DNA of 64,000 nt, from NCBI RefSeq assembly GCF_030052815.1, contig NC_079503.1:50386735-50450734 (forward strand). The letters are read 5' to 3'. Below are positions 46,695 to 56,705 of this stretch, one piece after another. Numbering within the stretch: the stretch's first letter is position 1; every line of letters begins with the position of its first letter. Below the pieces are notes generated by a model. It was given only the letters and a program-made list of their open reading frames with translations, had not been told where the DNA came from and ran no database searches. This stretch comes from Hevea brasiliensis (Eukaryota > Streptophyta > Magnoliopsida > Malpighiales > Euphorbiaceae). The position numbers and the translations under genes were made by a program.

Positions 46695-46712
46695 CTAAGC
46701 AGAATTGCTTAG
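46695..46712 (+). other. Conserved LTR hairpin (element F copy)
   Basis: CTAAGCA-GAAT-TGCTTAG, 7-bp stem with 4-base loop, preceded by GTCACCA. The same structure is found at 8875-8892 (D), 12942-12959 and 19191-19208 (G), and with changed but pairing stems at 48512 (C), 2613 (S1), 49940 (S2), 61231 (B) and 62804 (S3). Confidence 0.85.
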
Positions 46713-46749
46713 GGCGTCGCTTTTGCCACGCACAGGTACTAGAGACCTA

Positions 46750-46764
46750 GCTGGGGAGCCCAGC
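46750..46764 (+). other. Second conserved LTR hairpin GCTGGG-GAG-CCCAGC
   Basis: 6-bp GC stem with 3-base loop, about 40 bp after the first hairpin. It is also at 8823-8837 (D, reverse complement) and as a 5-bp stem at 29461-29473 (F 5' LTR). Confidence 0.8.
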
Positions 46765-49051
46765 AGACATCAGACGGGGTGAGTCTTCAGAGCTGCATCA
46801 GGAGTCCAGAGTCACCTCACATTTGCACTGCATATGGTAGGACATTAGGACAATAGGTGGCCCTTTTGTATTTTGCATTTTGTATTAGTTTGGATTGTAA
46901 ATTTAAACTCCTGTAATTATGTATTAATATAAATTTATGAAATTTCATATTATTGAGGTTTTCTGCATTATGTATGTTGAAAAATGAAATGTTGAGACTT
47001 TGAGATTGACTTGAATGTGTATAATAGAGTTTGGATTTGGAAATTATTTTAGAAGTGTTTTTAAACAGGTTCAGAATAACTATTTTTTTCAATTTACAGC
47101 CGGCACTCTGCCGGATTTTCTATAAAATATGCGGATAAATTCAAATTTATCAAAATTGAAAATAAATGAATTATAAAGGGATAAATTGTAATTGAAACAT
47201 AAATTGGTGCTCCGGCACACTGAGTGGCATAACTTGCTGGGCTATACTATAGACGGATAAGGGGTGTCACAACTAAAATCTTGAAAAATGACCAAATAAA
47301 TAGTGTGCACTAAATTGAGCATAACTCACTCTACAAGAGTCCAAATTGAGTAATTCTTGAACCTGTGTAATCTTGAGACACAGGCAAACAATTCATATCA
47401 AGACCATAATGCTAAATTATGACTGTAACCTATCTAAATTTGCTTGACAAAGTGAGTTCAGAAACCTTCCTGGATTCTGGAAGTGACCTGAAAAACTAAG
47501 ATTTGGTCACCGGAACAGTTTTGGCAAATTGGCCATAACTCAAGCTACACAAATGCAAATTGAATAATTCCAAAGGCAAAATAAACATAATACATAAATC
47601 TATAATTCTTATGAAGAAGGTATGGCTAATTCCTACTGTACCTTAGCCAAATTTATTAAGGAATTTTAGGTACCAAATCTGGAATTTATTAAATGTAAGA
47701 ATAATTATTTAAAATGTGAATTGTGATTAATGCCAATGGTATGTTAAGCATGAATGGCATGTGAAATTGTGTATGAGGCCTATATTTCCGTGATGAATGA
47801 GATGATGATGGAATGATGAAAGAATGATAACGAAATGATGAAATAATGAGAACATTGAATTGCTAATGATAATAAATTAGCCCAAGTATGCCTAGACAAT
47901 AGTGCAAGGGTTGGATAGATTGGCATGCTAAGAAGGGACGAGATTAGCAGTACTGCCTATGGCTTCTGTGCCCGGATACGATTGGTAGGCACCGAGTGTC
48001 CGATATGATTATCTTTTATTCATGATTTCTTTGAATAATCATTGCCAGGCACTGAGTGTCCGATATGATTATTCTCATGACTTTTATGCCCAATTATATT
48101 ACATACTCGGCAAGGACCGATGTGTCCGATGGTATGACTGCCTAAGGCATCTAGTGTCTAGTAAAACTCACGTATCCAGTCCAAACAGTCCTGTTAAAGG
48201 TTACTGTGGGTACTAAAATAAATTAAGAAAGTTGATTATCGAACTAATGAAAAGGAAAGATCCTATGAAAACAAATATTTCCAAAGATCGTGAAAGTATG
48301 GAAATATGAGAAAATGAGAGAAAAATATTATGAAAGGTATCTAAAATCGTTACATAGTTAAACAAATGAAATGACTACAAAAATTTAATGTTATAAACTC
48401 GATATTCTTTTAAATGATTTATGAATATTTAAATGTGCATTTTCCTTATTTCATACAAGCATGAAAATTATTTTTGTTTGTATATTGTACTTTTATTATG
48501 TTAGTGTACCACTAAGCAGAAACGCTTAGCGCAATGGTTTCTCCTCACGCAAGTCCAGGCGATAGGTTCCAGTAGACTTTAGACAAGGATTTTGGACTGA
48601 TCTGTAGTAGTAATCATTGTCACCTCTGAACATTATTCTAGGAGAGATCATTAGCCCATAGTAATGCACGATCATGTGTATTGTAATCAAACACAAAGTT
48701 TGTAATTAAATTTTAAGATGTATGATAAATGTACACATTTTGTAAATAAATGTAACGAAGGAAATTTATGTACAGAAATGGATGTGAATAGATAAGGAAA
48801 TATGAGTTATGATTTTAAATTGTTATATATTTGAGATTTTCCAGTATGAATAATTTTAACAGGATAATTCTTTAACAGGTAAAATTAATAATGTGGGGAA
48901 ACTCTTGCAGTTTCCATTTAAAATTTCCTTGAATAAATTATGATGGAATTCAATTGATCATCAATTGAATAAGATAAGATTATGTGCTTTGGCATAGAAT
49001 GTGGCATTCCTTTGCTTGGCTACACTATAGATCGGGTAAGGGGGTATTACA

Positions 49052-49305
49052 GAGGAGACCGTTAATACAGGAGTTGCATGAACTGATGGATCAAGGTTTG
49101 ATATTGGATACAACTACTTCGGGTGCACTTTTGGCACATTTAGAATATGGCCGGATTTGAGGGATAGAATTATAGTTTCCTAGCACAAGGACCCACAGTT
49201 AATGCGAATCATAGAAAAGGTGCAACAGGGAGAAGATTATGAATTTGTGTTTGATGGAGATGGTACTTTTATGTAAGGCTCCAGAATATGTATGCCTGAT
49301 GTGGA
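49052..49305 (+). pseudogene. Element E pol linker between RNase H and integrase
   Basis: Plus-strand reading begins RRPLIQELHELMDQGL and continues LMRIIEKVQQGEDYEFVFDGDGT in another frame, the variable linker that precedes the integrase HHCC domain in chromoviruses. It is cut on the left by the end of element C's LTR and on the right by solo LTR S2. It differs clearly from the D/F linker, so E is another family or lineage. Confidence 0.75.
49301..49305. repeat. Target site duplication of S2 (left)
   Basis: GTGGA at 49301-49305 and again at 53397-53401, flanking the S2 termini. Confidence 0.92.
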
Positions 49306-49937
49306 TGTCACACCCTATCCCTCTGTAAGGCATGTCATGATCCCGTAGTATACCTAATGAATTACCAACTTCGTCTACTGATAACCCATTAAATACACTA
49401 CAAGAGATTTTAAAACTTTTCTTACTTCTTTTTACAGTGGTGAGCACTATTTACAGGTGTTAAAAACTTTTTTGAACTGAATTGAAACAGCTAACACATT
49501 TGAATTATTAGTAATTTCTGTAAAAATTTTAGCAGAGTGCCATCTGTATTTTGAATAAAGCAGTTCTTCAAAAACCTGTAAAAAACACTTCAAATATATT
49601 TCTCAATCTCAAACTCCAACATTTAATCAACACAATATGTTTCTCAACTCAAAACCCCAATAATTTTTCAATATTTCCAAAGGCTGAGATAAAAGAAATA
49701 TAGTACAAATTTTTCAAGCCAAAATAATTCACAATTTATTTTTACAACTTCAATGTACAATTTTAATTTACAACTGCTCAAAACCAAGAACACTATATAC
49801 ATACAGTGATCATACATTATAATACAAAATGCAAAATATGGTATACTCAATATACCCGATGATCTCTCACTGAAGTACTAGCAGCCTAGTCTGCTGCCCT
49901 GTCAGTCTGTCTATCTGCGACAGCAATCAAAAGCTAT

Positions 49938-49960
49938 CACTGAGTAAAATTTACTCAGTG
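49938..49960. other. Perfect inverted repeat in S2 (11-bp arms)
   Basis: CACTGAGTAAA-A-TTTACTCAGTG. It occupies the position of the conserved LTR hairpin (CTGAGT/ACTCAG in S1 and S3), here with a longer stem. Confidence 0.88.
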
Positions 49961-50057
49961 GTGCACAATAACAATTTGAAATGCGATATATAAATCTTTT
50001 ATTGACAATTCACAAATCAAATGATTCACAATTCCATTTCACAATTTACAAAGTTCA

Positions 50058-50355
50058 TATAACACAAATTTGATCAAATAACTGAGTAACACAATTTTGC
50101 TAATCAATAACACAATTTGATCAAATAACTGAACAATACAGTTTTGTCAATCAATAACACAATTTGATCAAATAACTGAACAATACAGTTTTGTCAATCA
50201 ATAACACAATTTGATCAAATAACTGAATAACACAGTTTTACCCATCAATAACACAATTTGATCAAATAACTGAAGAATACAGTGTTGCCAATCAATAACA
50301 CAATTTGATCAAATAATTGAATAACACAGTTTTGCAAATCAATAACACAATTTGG
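50058..50355. repeat. 47-bp tandem array in S2 (~6 copies)
   Basis: CAATAACAC begins at 50105, 50152, 50199, 50246, 50293 and 50340, exactly 47 bp apart, with a degenerate unit before 50105. Units read close to CAATAACACAATTTGATCAA then ATAACTGAA. The related LTR of B lacks the array, so it arose in S2 or its parent. Confidence 0.93.
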
Positions 50356-50783
50356 GCTATGACACAATTTTTTCCACCCATGCCGTGTTGTACACCACGA
50401 CAGGACACACTCACCCCAATAATCGAAATCAATGAGGGAAGAAGCTAGCTAAATAATGAGTACTCATCCACACTCACCTCAGACTGACAAGTTAAAGAGG
50501 GAGGAATATAGTGTACCTATCAGAGCACTTGCAGGCGTTACGTATCACCATCCCTGCAAGCTCCTGAGTTCACTCATGAGAGTTCCCAAGAATCGTAAGC
50601 GTTACGTATCGCTGTCCCTACTTTGCTCTGATAACACTAAACACATTTTATCTCAAAATTTCAACTTACAAAGTAGGCAACACAATAATTTTCAAATAGA
50701 ATTCCCAAACCCAAAACAATAAAATATTATTCATAACTCATTTCTCCAAATAAATTTTCTAGTAAAAGCAGTGAATATAAAAA

Positions 50784-51031
50784 GTATCGTGCACAAACAT
50801 AATTTAAAACTATAATGTTCACATAAAATTTTAAGTAGAAAATAAGAAGTCAAAATTATTGTGCACAAACACAATTTAAAACAATAACATATAAATAATC
50901 ATAATTTATTTCAATTGAAAAATTCAAAAGAAATAACTATTGTGCACAAACACAATTTAAAACAATAACATACAAATAATCATAATTTATTTCAATTGAA
51001 AAATTCAAAAGAAATAACTATTGTGCACAAA
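50784..51031. repeat. 81-bp tandem array in S2
   Basis: ATTGTGCACAAAC begins at 50858, 50939 and 51020, an 81-bp period: two nearly identical full units and the start of a third. A degenerate unit lies upstream at ~50784. Confidence 0.9.
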
Positions 51032-51833
51032 CCTCTGATAACTGTCTCTTGGCTCTGACTCAGTGTTTCCTTCCCTTTCCCTGAGTCTTTACTAACTGAA
51101 ACACATAATTTGAAGTGTTTCAGTACTCATTTATACTGTTTCTAACAATAAGGCTTAATACTTAATTCATTGAATTCTATTATTTCCTTAGTCAACCTAA
51201 GATGTTGACCCTCGATGCATTCTAGGTGAATTAGGTTTTAATGTTACCAATATGTCACATTTTATAGCCTTTTAGTGTTGGTACATGTTACCCAATTCAT
51301 TTCCATGTATAGTGCACTTTAGTGCAATTTGTCAAATTCCGATATACTAATTTGACCTAATCGGATGACCTAGTCCCCTCAGTTTTCGGGTTTCGGTCAA
51401 AACTACAAACTTGTAGATCTATGTCTTATTGCATGCGGGGCAAAATTTCAGGTCATTCTGAGTTTACTATACCAAGTTATGGTCATTTTACTATTGCTGG
51501 TCAAAGTGCATTAAAATTGGTCATTTTAGGTCATTTTAGGTTCAACTAATTTTTGGACCTGAACTTGTGCAAGCTATTTGACTTGCTTATGGTCATTTGT
51601 GGGCTTTAGTGTCTTCATAAGACTTGTAGATATATGTCTACATGGTAAAAATTTCAGGTCAATTGGACCTGTTTTGAGTGAGTTATGGCCAAAATACTAT
51701 CTATTGCCCAAATGGTCAATTTTCAGGCCTTAAATGCACTAATCCGGATTTGGTCATTTTTCAAGTTACCTTCCAAGCAGAATTTTGGTAAGCTTCCTTC
51801 ATGAAAGTTGGCACTTTTTGTGCCTAGTTTCAC

Positions 51834-51860
51834 CTCCAATTGGTATTATACCAATTGGAG
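51834..51860. other. CTCCAATTGG inverted repeat (hairpin) in S2
   Basis: CTCCAATTGG and CCAATTGGAG, with TA/TA extending the stem to 12 bp around a 3-base loop. Related, less perfect copies occur in D, G, S1, B and the F 3' LTR. Confidence 0.88.
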
Positions 51861-53401
51861 TCACACACTTAAGGTTCTAGGCCAAAGTACACACTGCTCT
51901 ATTGCAACACTCTTCATCACATACCAAATACACATTTAACACTTACCAAGTTACACACTCATGCCAATTCTGGTTTGTACCATAACCTAAACACATTTCA
52001 CAACACATTTTTTGTCACTTTGGCAGCTTATAACCACACTCAATATGCACCTTATAGTACAGAATTTACCAAGTCCAATTTACACACAATTTAACTACAT
52101 AATATGGCTCATTTACATGTCCAAACTCAAACTCTTACATACATGTATAAGCTGCCACAACAAGTAACATAATTCAACCATACAATTCCATAAACCAAAC
52201 CATAAAAAATAACATTTTTTTGGTTCACAATTCAAGCTGCTGATTTGTACATTACTTTGAATAAAATTCCAAGCTTCCAAATTCAAGTATACATTCACAT
52301 ATACTTAGTATACATCACCCAATTTATTCTGACACATATAAACACTTAATCAACCCTTTAATCTACCATTTACAAGAAAGAATAAACTGCCCTTAAGGAG
52401 TTTCCATGGCTGCCAAAAATACACATCTCCCTTAATACATCAATCTCCAAAAGTCTCTCCACAATTCAAGTACCCATAACATCCTCACAAACTTTAATGA
52501 AGCAATAATCAAAAACACATACTTACCATTTTGGAAACTCTTCAAAACTTCACCAAAACTTGGTCTTCTTGCTGCCTATCTACTGCCCAAGGTGTATGGA
52601 CAACTTTTAATGAAGGAAAGTGCAAGGAAGGAGGCTTGGATCAGGCTTGCATGAAGCTTGTAAACAATGCGTCCATGGAGGTTTTCACTCTCCCATTTTC
52701 GGCTGGCTGTCTTAAAGGTGGAAGAAGATAAGTTATTTCAGCCAAATGAAGGTTAATGGTCCACTTAAGGGAGTTAGTGGACCACTAAGTGAAGTTTAAT
52801 GTTTATTTAATCTTAAATTCCCAAATTTCCACATTTAACCCCTTACTTTTGCTATTTAATTAATGTACCACCAATTTAATTTTTCATGACATTTTCCAAG
52901 TGTAATATCATGTATTTTTAATGTACATTTAAGTCAAAAGACAACTCGGGGTGTCAAATGACCACAATGCCCCTGTTCGGGTTGCATTCCTGATTTTTCG
53001 GTAACACCGAGTTTTGTCCGTTTTTCGATTTCTCACTTTCCTTTGTACTAATTAATTAATTTTTCTTTGATATTTCTAATAGTATTTACACTTCAATAGA
53101 CATTTATTTAAGTCCTAAAAATATTTTCTAGGGTTCCTCGCGGTCCGAGGCTAGTCAACGGTCCACGCCGCGACTTTCTGGTGTTGTCACCCATCGCTAG
53201 GGTTCTCGGCTCGTTTAACCTGGTTACATTTCATTGCTATTATTTTTCCTTTATTTTTCTTGTATTTTATTTTCTTGTATTTCATTATTTTATGTCTCCT
53301 CATCAATAACTAAGTGTAGTTCTAGGCATCCTAGCTGTCCGGACAACACTGGTCACTGGAACAGTATAACGCACTACCGAACTTAGGGGTGTTACAGTGG
53401 A

Positions 53402-54683
53402 CAACCTAAGGAATGAGATTATGCGGGGGGCATACTATACACCTTACAATATTCACCCAGTATCTACAAAGATGTACCATGATATGAAGGATAGGTACTA
53501 GTGGAATGGTATAAAGAGGGACATAGCAGACTTTGTGTCCAAGTGCCTGACTTGTCAGAAAGTAAAGTTTGAGCATCAGAGGCCATCAGGGAAGTTGCAA
53601 TTGATTCTCATTCTAGAGTGGAAGTGGGAAATGATCACTATAGACTTTGTGACTGGGTTGCCTTGTACCACCCGAGGGTATGATTCCATATGGGTGATTG
53701 TGGATTATTTGACCAAGTTAGCTCACTTTTTGCCTGTACAAACCACCTTCTCTGTTACTCAATATGCAAGGTTGTACATCTGTGAGATAGTCAAATTACA
53801 TGGGGTTTCTGCTTCTATAATATCTGATAGAGGGCCCCAGTTCACTTCTCGGTTCTGAAGGAAGCTATAGGAAGCACTTGACACACAACTAAATTTTAGC
53901 ATAGCTTTCCACCCGCAGACAGATGGGCAGTCTGAGAGGACAATATAGACACTAGAGGATATGCTTTGTATGTGTGTCATGGATTTTGGAATCTAGTGGG
54001 ATGATCAGCTACCATTGGTGGAGTTTGCTTATAATAACAACTATCATTCCGATATTGGAATGGAACCCTATGAGGCATTGCATGGCAGGAAGTGTAGGTC
54101 CCCTTTATATTAGACAAAAGTTAGAAAGGCAAGAGTACATAATATAGATTTAGTGCAGTACACTTCAGAGATAGTTCCTTTGATTAAGGAATGTTTAAAA
54201 TCAGCTTTTAGTAGACAGAAGAGTTATGCAGACCTAAAGCAGAAATATGTAAAGTTTACAGAGTGTGGTTACGTATTCTTAAAGGTTTCTCCTGTGAAGG
54301 GGGTTATAAGATTTGAAAAGAAAGGCAAGTTGGCACCTTGTTCTGTAGGACTTTTTGAGATCACAGACAGAGTGGAAGCAGTTGCCTACTGGTTGGAGTT
54401 ACCACCAAACCTTTCTCATGTCCACCCAGGGTTTCATATTTCCATACTTAGGAAGTATGTTCCCTACCCTTCTCATGTGTTGTAACCTGACACAGTGGAG
54501 TTAAATGAGAATTTGACCTTTGAGGAACAACCAGTGGCCATAGTAGACTATTAGATGAGACAGCTTTGATCAAAACAGATCCCTATGGTTAAAGTTCTAT
54601 GGAAAAGTCAATCAGTAAAGGAATGCACCTGGGAGTTAGAGCGGGATATGCGCAAAAAGTACCCATACTTGTTTAGTATGTAA
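53402..54683 (+). pseudogene. Element E integrase and C-terminal tail (no intron)
   Basis: Plus strand: zinc domain end SKCLTCQKVKFEHQ, catalytic core IDFVTGLPCTT (Asp), SDRGPQFTSRF (Asp), GQSERTI (Glu), then TLEDML with no insertion at the intron site (~53946), EPYEALHGRKC, QKSYADLKQK, a GLFEITDRV segment and a tail ending KYPYLFSM before TAA (54681-54683). Stops near 53500, 53857, 53868, 53947, 53994, 54112, 54482 and 54552 include many TAG in Trp or Gln positions. A separate chromovirus lineage from D/F/C; the tail WKSQSVKECTWELE is chromodomain-like. Confidence 0.87.
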
Positions 54684-54771
54684 AACACGTCTCTTAAAAC
54701 TATGTAACTCAGAAAATTTGTTCTGTCTTCTATAAAAATTCGAGGATGAATTTTCCATAAGAAGAGAAGAA

Positions 54772-56705
54772 TGTTACATCCTGAAATTTTAAATAACTAT
54801 TTTATATGTAAATTTTAATATTTTAATATATTAAATATTGTGGTATTTTAATTTGGAATTTTTTGGGTTTTTGAAATTGGATTTTTATTTTTCAAGGTAA
54901 TTAATTTCAATGATTTTTAAAAATTAATTTAAGGACCACGTGGCAAGTTTGAAAATATTTTTGGAGTCCATAAATTTTTTTAAGTTTTGTACAATTTTTT
55001 CAAAATTTTTAAGCCTGGTTTTGGGTCCCAGGGCAGAGCAAAAATAAACTTTTAGGTGTCCTAAATCAAACCAATTAGATTGAATCTGTCTAGATTGGAC
55101 CGATCGAATTGAACCGGTCCTTTCCTTTTTCTTTTCCTTTCTCCTTCCCATGTACCCGACTCCCTCCCTTCCCTCTTTCTTTTCTCTCTCCTCCCTTCTC
55201 ACCATCACTGGCCACCACCTTCCCCACTTCCCTCCTTTGCTGGTGCACCAATGGTGCCCGTCCCTCACCGCTGTTACCTCTTTTTCTAGCCAAAAAATGC
55301 ACCCTAACTCTTTCACCTTCCCTTGCTATTTTCGGTGATTTCAGTTATCAATCAGATCGGGTCTTTTCCCCTTTTTTATCTACACCTCATAAGCTTTCCA
55401 TAGACACTAATTTCACGAATTTTCATTGAGTGGTTTGTGCGAATCGAGCCTTAGACGTTTTAGCCCTTTTCGCCTTCTAAGCTAGATTTCTCCCAAACCA
55501 TACACCCTACAAAAAATTTGAGACCACCAGCGCATCCTAAGCATCGAGAGCTTTGCAACGATGCCAATTTAGAATTTTTTTGACTCTAGAAATTTGGTAG
55601 GTCCCATGAGCTTGCCAATGATTTTTCAAGTCTTTAATGAGTCTTTCTAATTCAATAAAAGTTATATCCTAGCTCCTGATGTTGTGGGCTTCGCATAAGT
55701 TTTTCCATTTCAAAGAAATTCTACTAGTGACTGGGATTATAATTTAGGGTTGGACACATGGGCTGCCAAGCCCACTTTGAAAGTGGGTCAACATTATAGT
55801 GCTTTCCACCTTTTTTAGACACCCAAGATGAGTTCCAAGTGTCATAATTGGCATAGGTAAACTCAAATTCCAAATTCTCGTTTTTTACCTAATGTTGAGC
55901 TTAAAATAAAAATCTACAAAATATTCATGGGTAGCTAGAAAATTATAATTTCAATTGCAATAGTCGAATGGCATTGTTAAGGACTGCAGAGAATAATTAT
56001 AAAATTTTGGGGGGCTAATTTGGATAGTTTTTGCAAAATGTTAGTTTTAGGCTAAATAGCTGAACTATGTATTTATAAGAGAATTTACTATTTTGGCAAG
56101 CCTAGGAGGGGCATTGTGTTATTGTTGTGTTGTGAGCCTGAGGCCTTTTAAATTGGGAAGTGTTAGTAGAGTGTTTTACAAGTTGGGTAAGTCCTAGGTA
56201 CAGGAGAAACTTTGCCGTATTTTTGGCATAAATTTAGAGTGTTTTTTACTCTTTAGTTCCTTATTTTGAATTATTATTAATAAATTTCTTGAATATAATT
56301 GTTTAGGTGATCCGTGTCAACCTTTCTCATCTTCTCAGCCGCCCTAGTGACATTTGGATAATAAGTGAGTTGATATTGATTTTATTTGTAATTTCAATAT
56401 TATTAATTCATATTCAAGGAATGCTTATGCATTCACTTATATGTATATATATAATTAGTTAAATGCTAGGCATGCTCCTTTACTGCATATGTTATTGAAT
56501 TTGTTTGTGGATGTTGCCTTAAGATAACTTAGAGCTGTGTGCGTGTGTTGGCATGAGTATGGTATGGATATGGATATGGGTAGGATGGTTAATCACGGCT
56601 AGAGCTTAACTCGCTAGGACCCGATCCTTATATATGGATGAGTCTGGGTGAGCACAGTTTTGAGTTGATCTCGTTGGCCCCCACACTTGGATTATTAAGC
56701 AAAAG
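54772..56705 (+). repeat. 3' LTR of element E (partial, interrupted by A)
   Basis: Starts TGTTACATCCTGAAA shortly after pol. It is unlike the other LTRs: it lacks their hairpins and ~200-bp modules. A CT-rich tract (55118-55330) creates Ser/Pro-rich open frames on both strands that are not genes. It is cut at 56706 by the LTR of element A; the other part would lie beyond the window. Confidence 0.78.
55118..55330 (+). promoter_or_regulatory. Pyrimidine-rich tract in the element E LTR
   Basis: Long CT-rich stretch (for example TTCTCTCTCCTCCCTTCTC) about 350 bp into the LTR, like the CT-rich leader just downstream of the TATA box in F. It probably marks the start of the transcribed region; no clear TATA box is seen before it. 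Confidence 0.4.

Larger units (their letters stand above)
27351..47271 (+). mobile_element. Element F: near-complete Tekay-like chromovirus hosting copia-1
   Basis: The most complete gypsy element in the window: 5' LTR, PBS, one long gag-pol frame, polypurine tract and 3' LTR, with exact target duplication ACTAA. Without copia-1 and one copy of its duplication it is about 10.4 kb. Gag, protease, RT, RNase H and integrase share one reading frame from ~30150 to 33946, broken by a handful of stops. Copia-1 sits in the region joining integrase to the chromodomain. Confidence 0.93.
44276..47271 (+). repeat. 3' LTR of element F, 2996 bp
   Basis: TGTAACATCC start, GGTGTCACA end, then target duplication ACTAA. 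It contains a TATA box (44779-44788), hairpin CTAAGCA/TGCTTAG (46695-46712) and GCTGGG/CCCAGC hairpin (46750-46764). It keeps the ~274 bp that the 5' LTR has lost. Open frames near 45357 and 46817 show no known domain. Confidence 0.92.
24803..49051 (+). mobile_element. Element C: 3' half of a chromovirus, split by element F
   Basis: The 3' end of pol (24803-26080), polypurine tract and a 3' LTR (26118-27350 joined to 47277-49051, ~3.0 kb) remain. The 5' part was cut off with copia-2. Its LTR right end (GGTATTACA, 49051) abuts pol sequence of element E, so C had inserted into E. The probable right target duplication GAGGA (49052-49056) cannot be paired because the left flank is lost. Confidence 0.85.
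26118..49051 (+). repeat. 3' LTR of element C (split by element F)
   Basis: Starts TGTAGCTTCTTG after the purine run AAAGGGAAAGAGT and ends GGTATTACA at 49051. Element F with its ACTAA duplication lies inside it (27351-47271). Without F the LTR is ~3008 bp. It contains the CTAAGC/GCTTAG hairpin at 48512-48529. No gene is supported within either part. Confidence 0.84.
49306..53396 (-). mobile_element. Solo LTR S2 (gypsy), 4091 bp
   Basis: Begins TGTCACACCCTATCC and ends GGGTGTTACA, flanked by GTGGA. The pol of E is interrupted by it: linker left, integrase right. It is related to S1, S3 and, in opposite orientation, to the LTR of element B. It is longer than S1 and carries a 47-bp and an 81-bp tandem array. 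It holds a CCAATTGG hairpin (51834-51860) and a near-palindrome (49938-49960). The remaining open frames have no known product. Confidence 0.92.

Noticed and set aside
50058..50355. CRISPR-like regular spacing
   Set aside because: Whole 47-bp units are repeated with no unique spacers; plant nuclear context. A tandem repeat.
54924..55429. Overlapping open frames on both strands, Ser/Pro-rich and Lys/Arg/Glu-rich
   Set aside because: They come from a CT-rich tract in the LTR of element E. Low-complexity composition, no domain.
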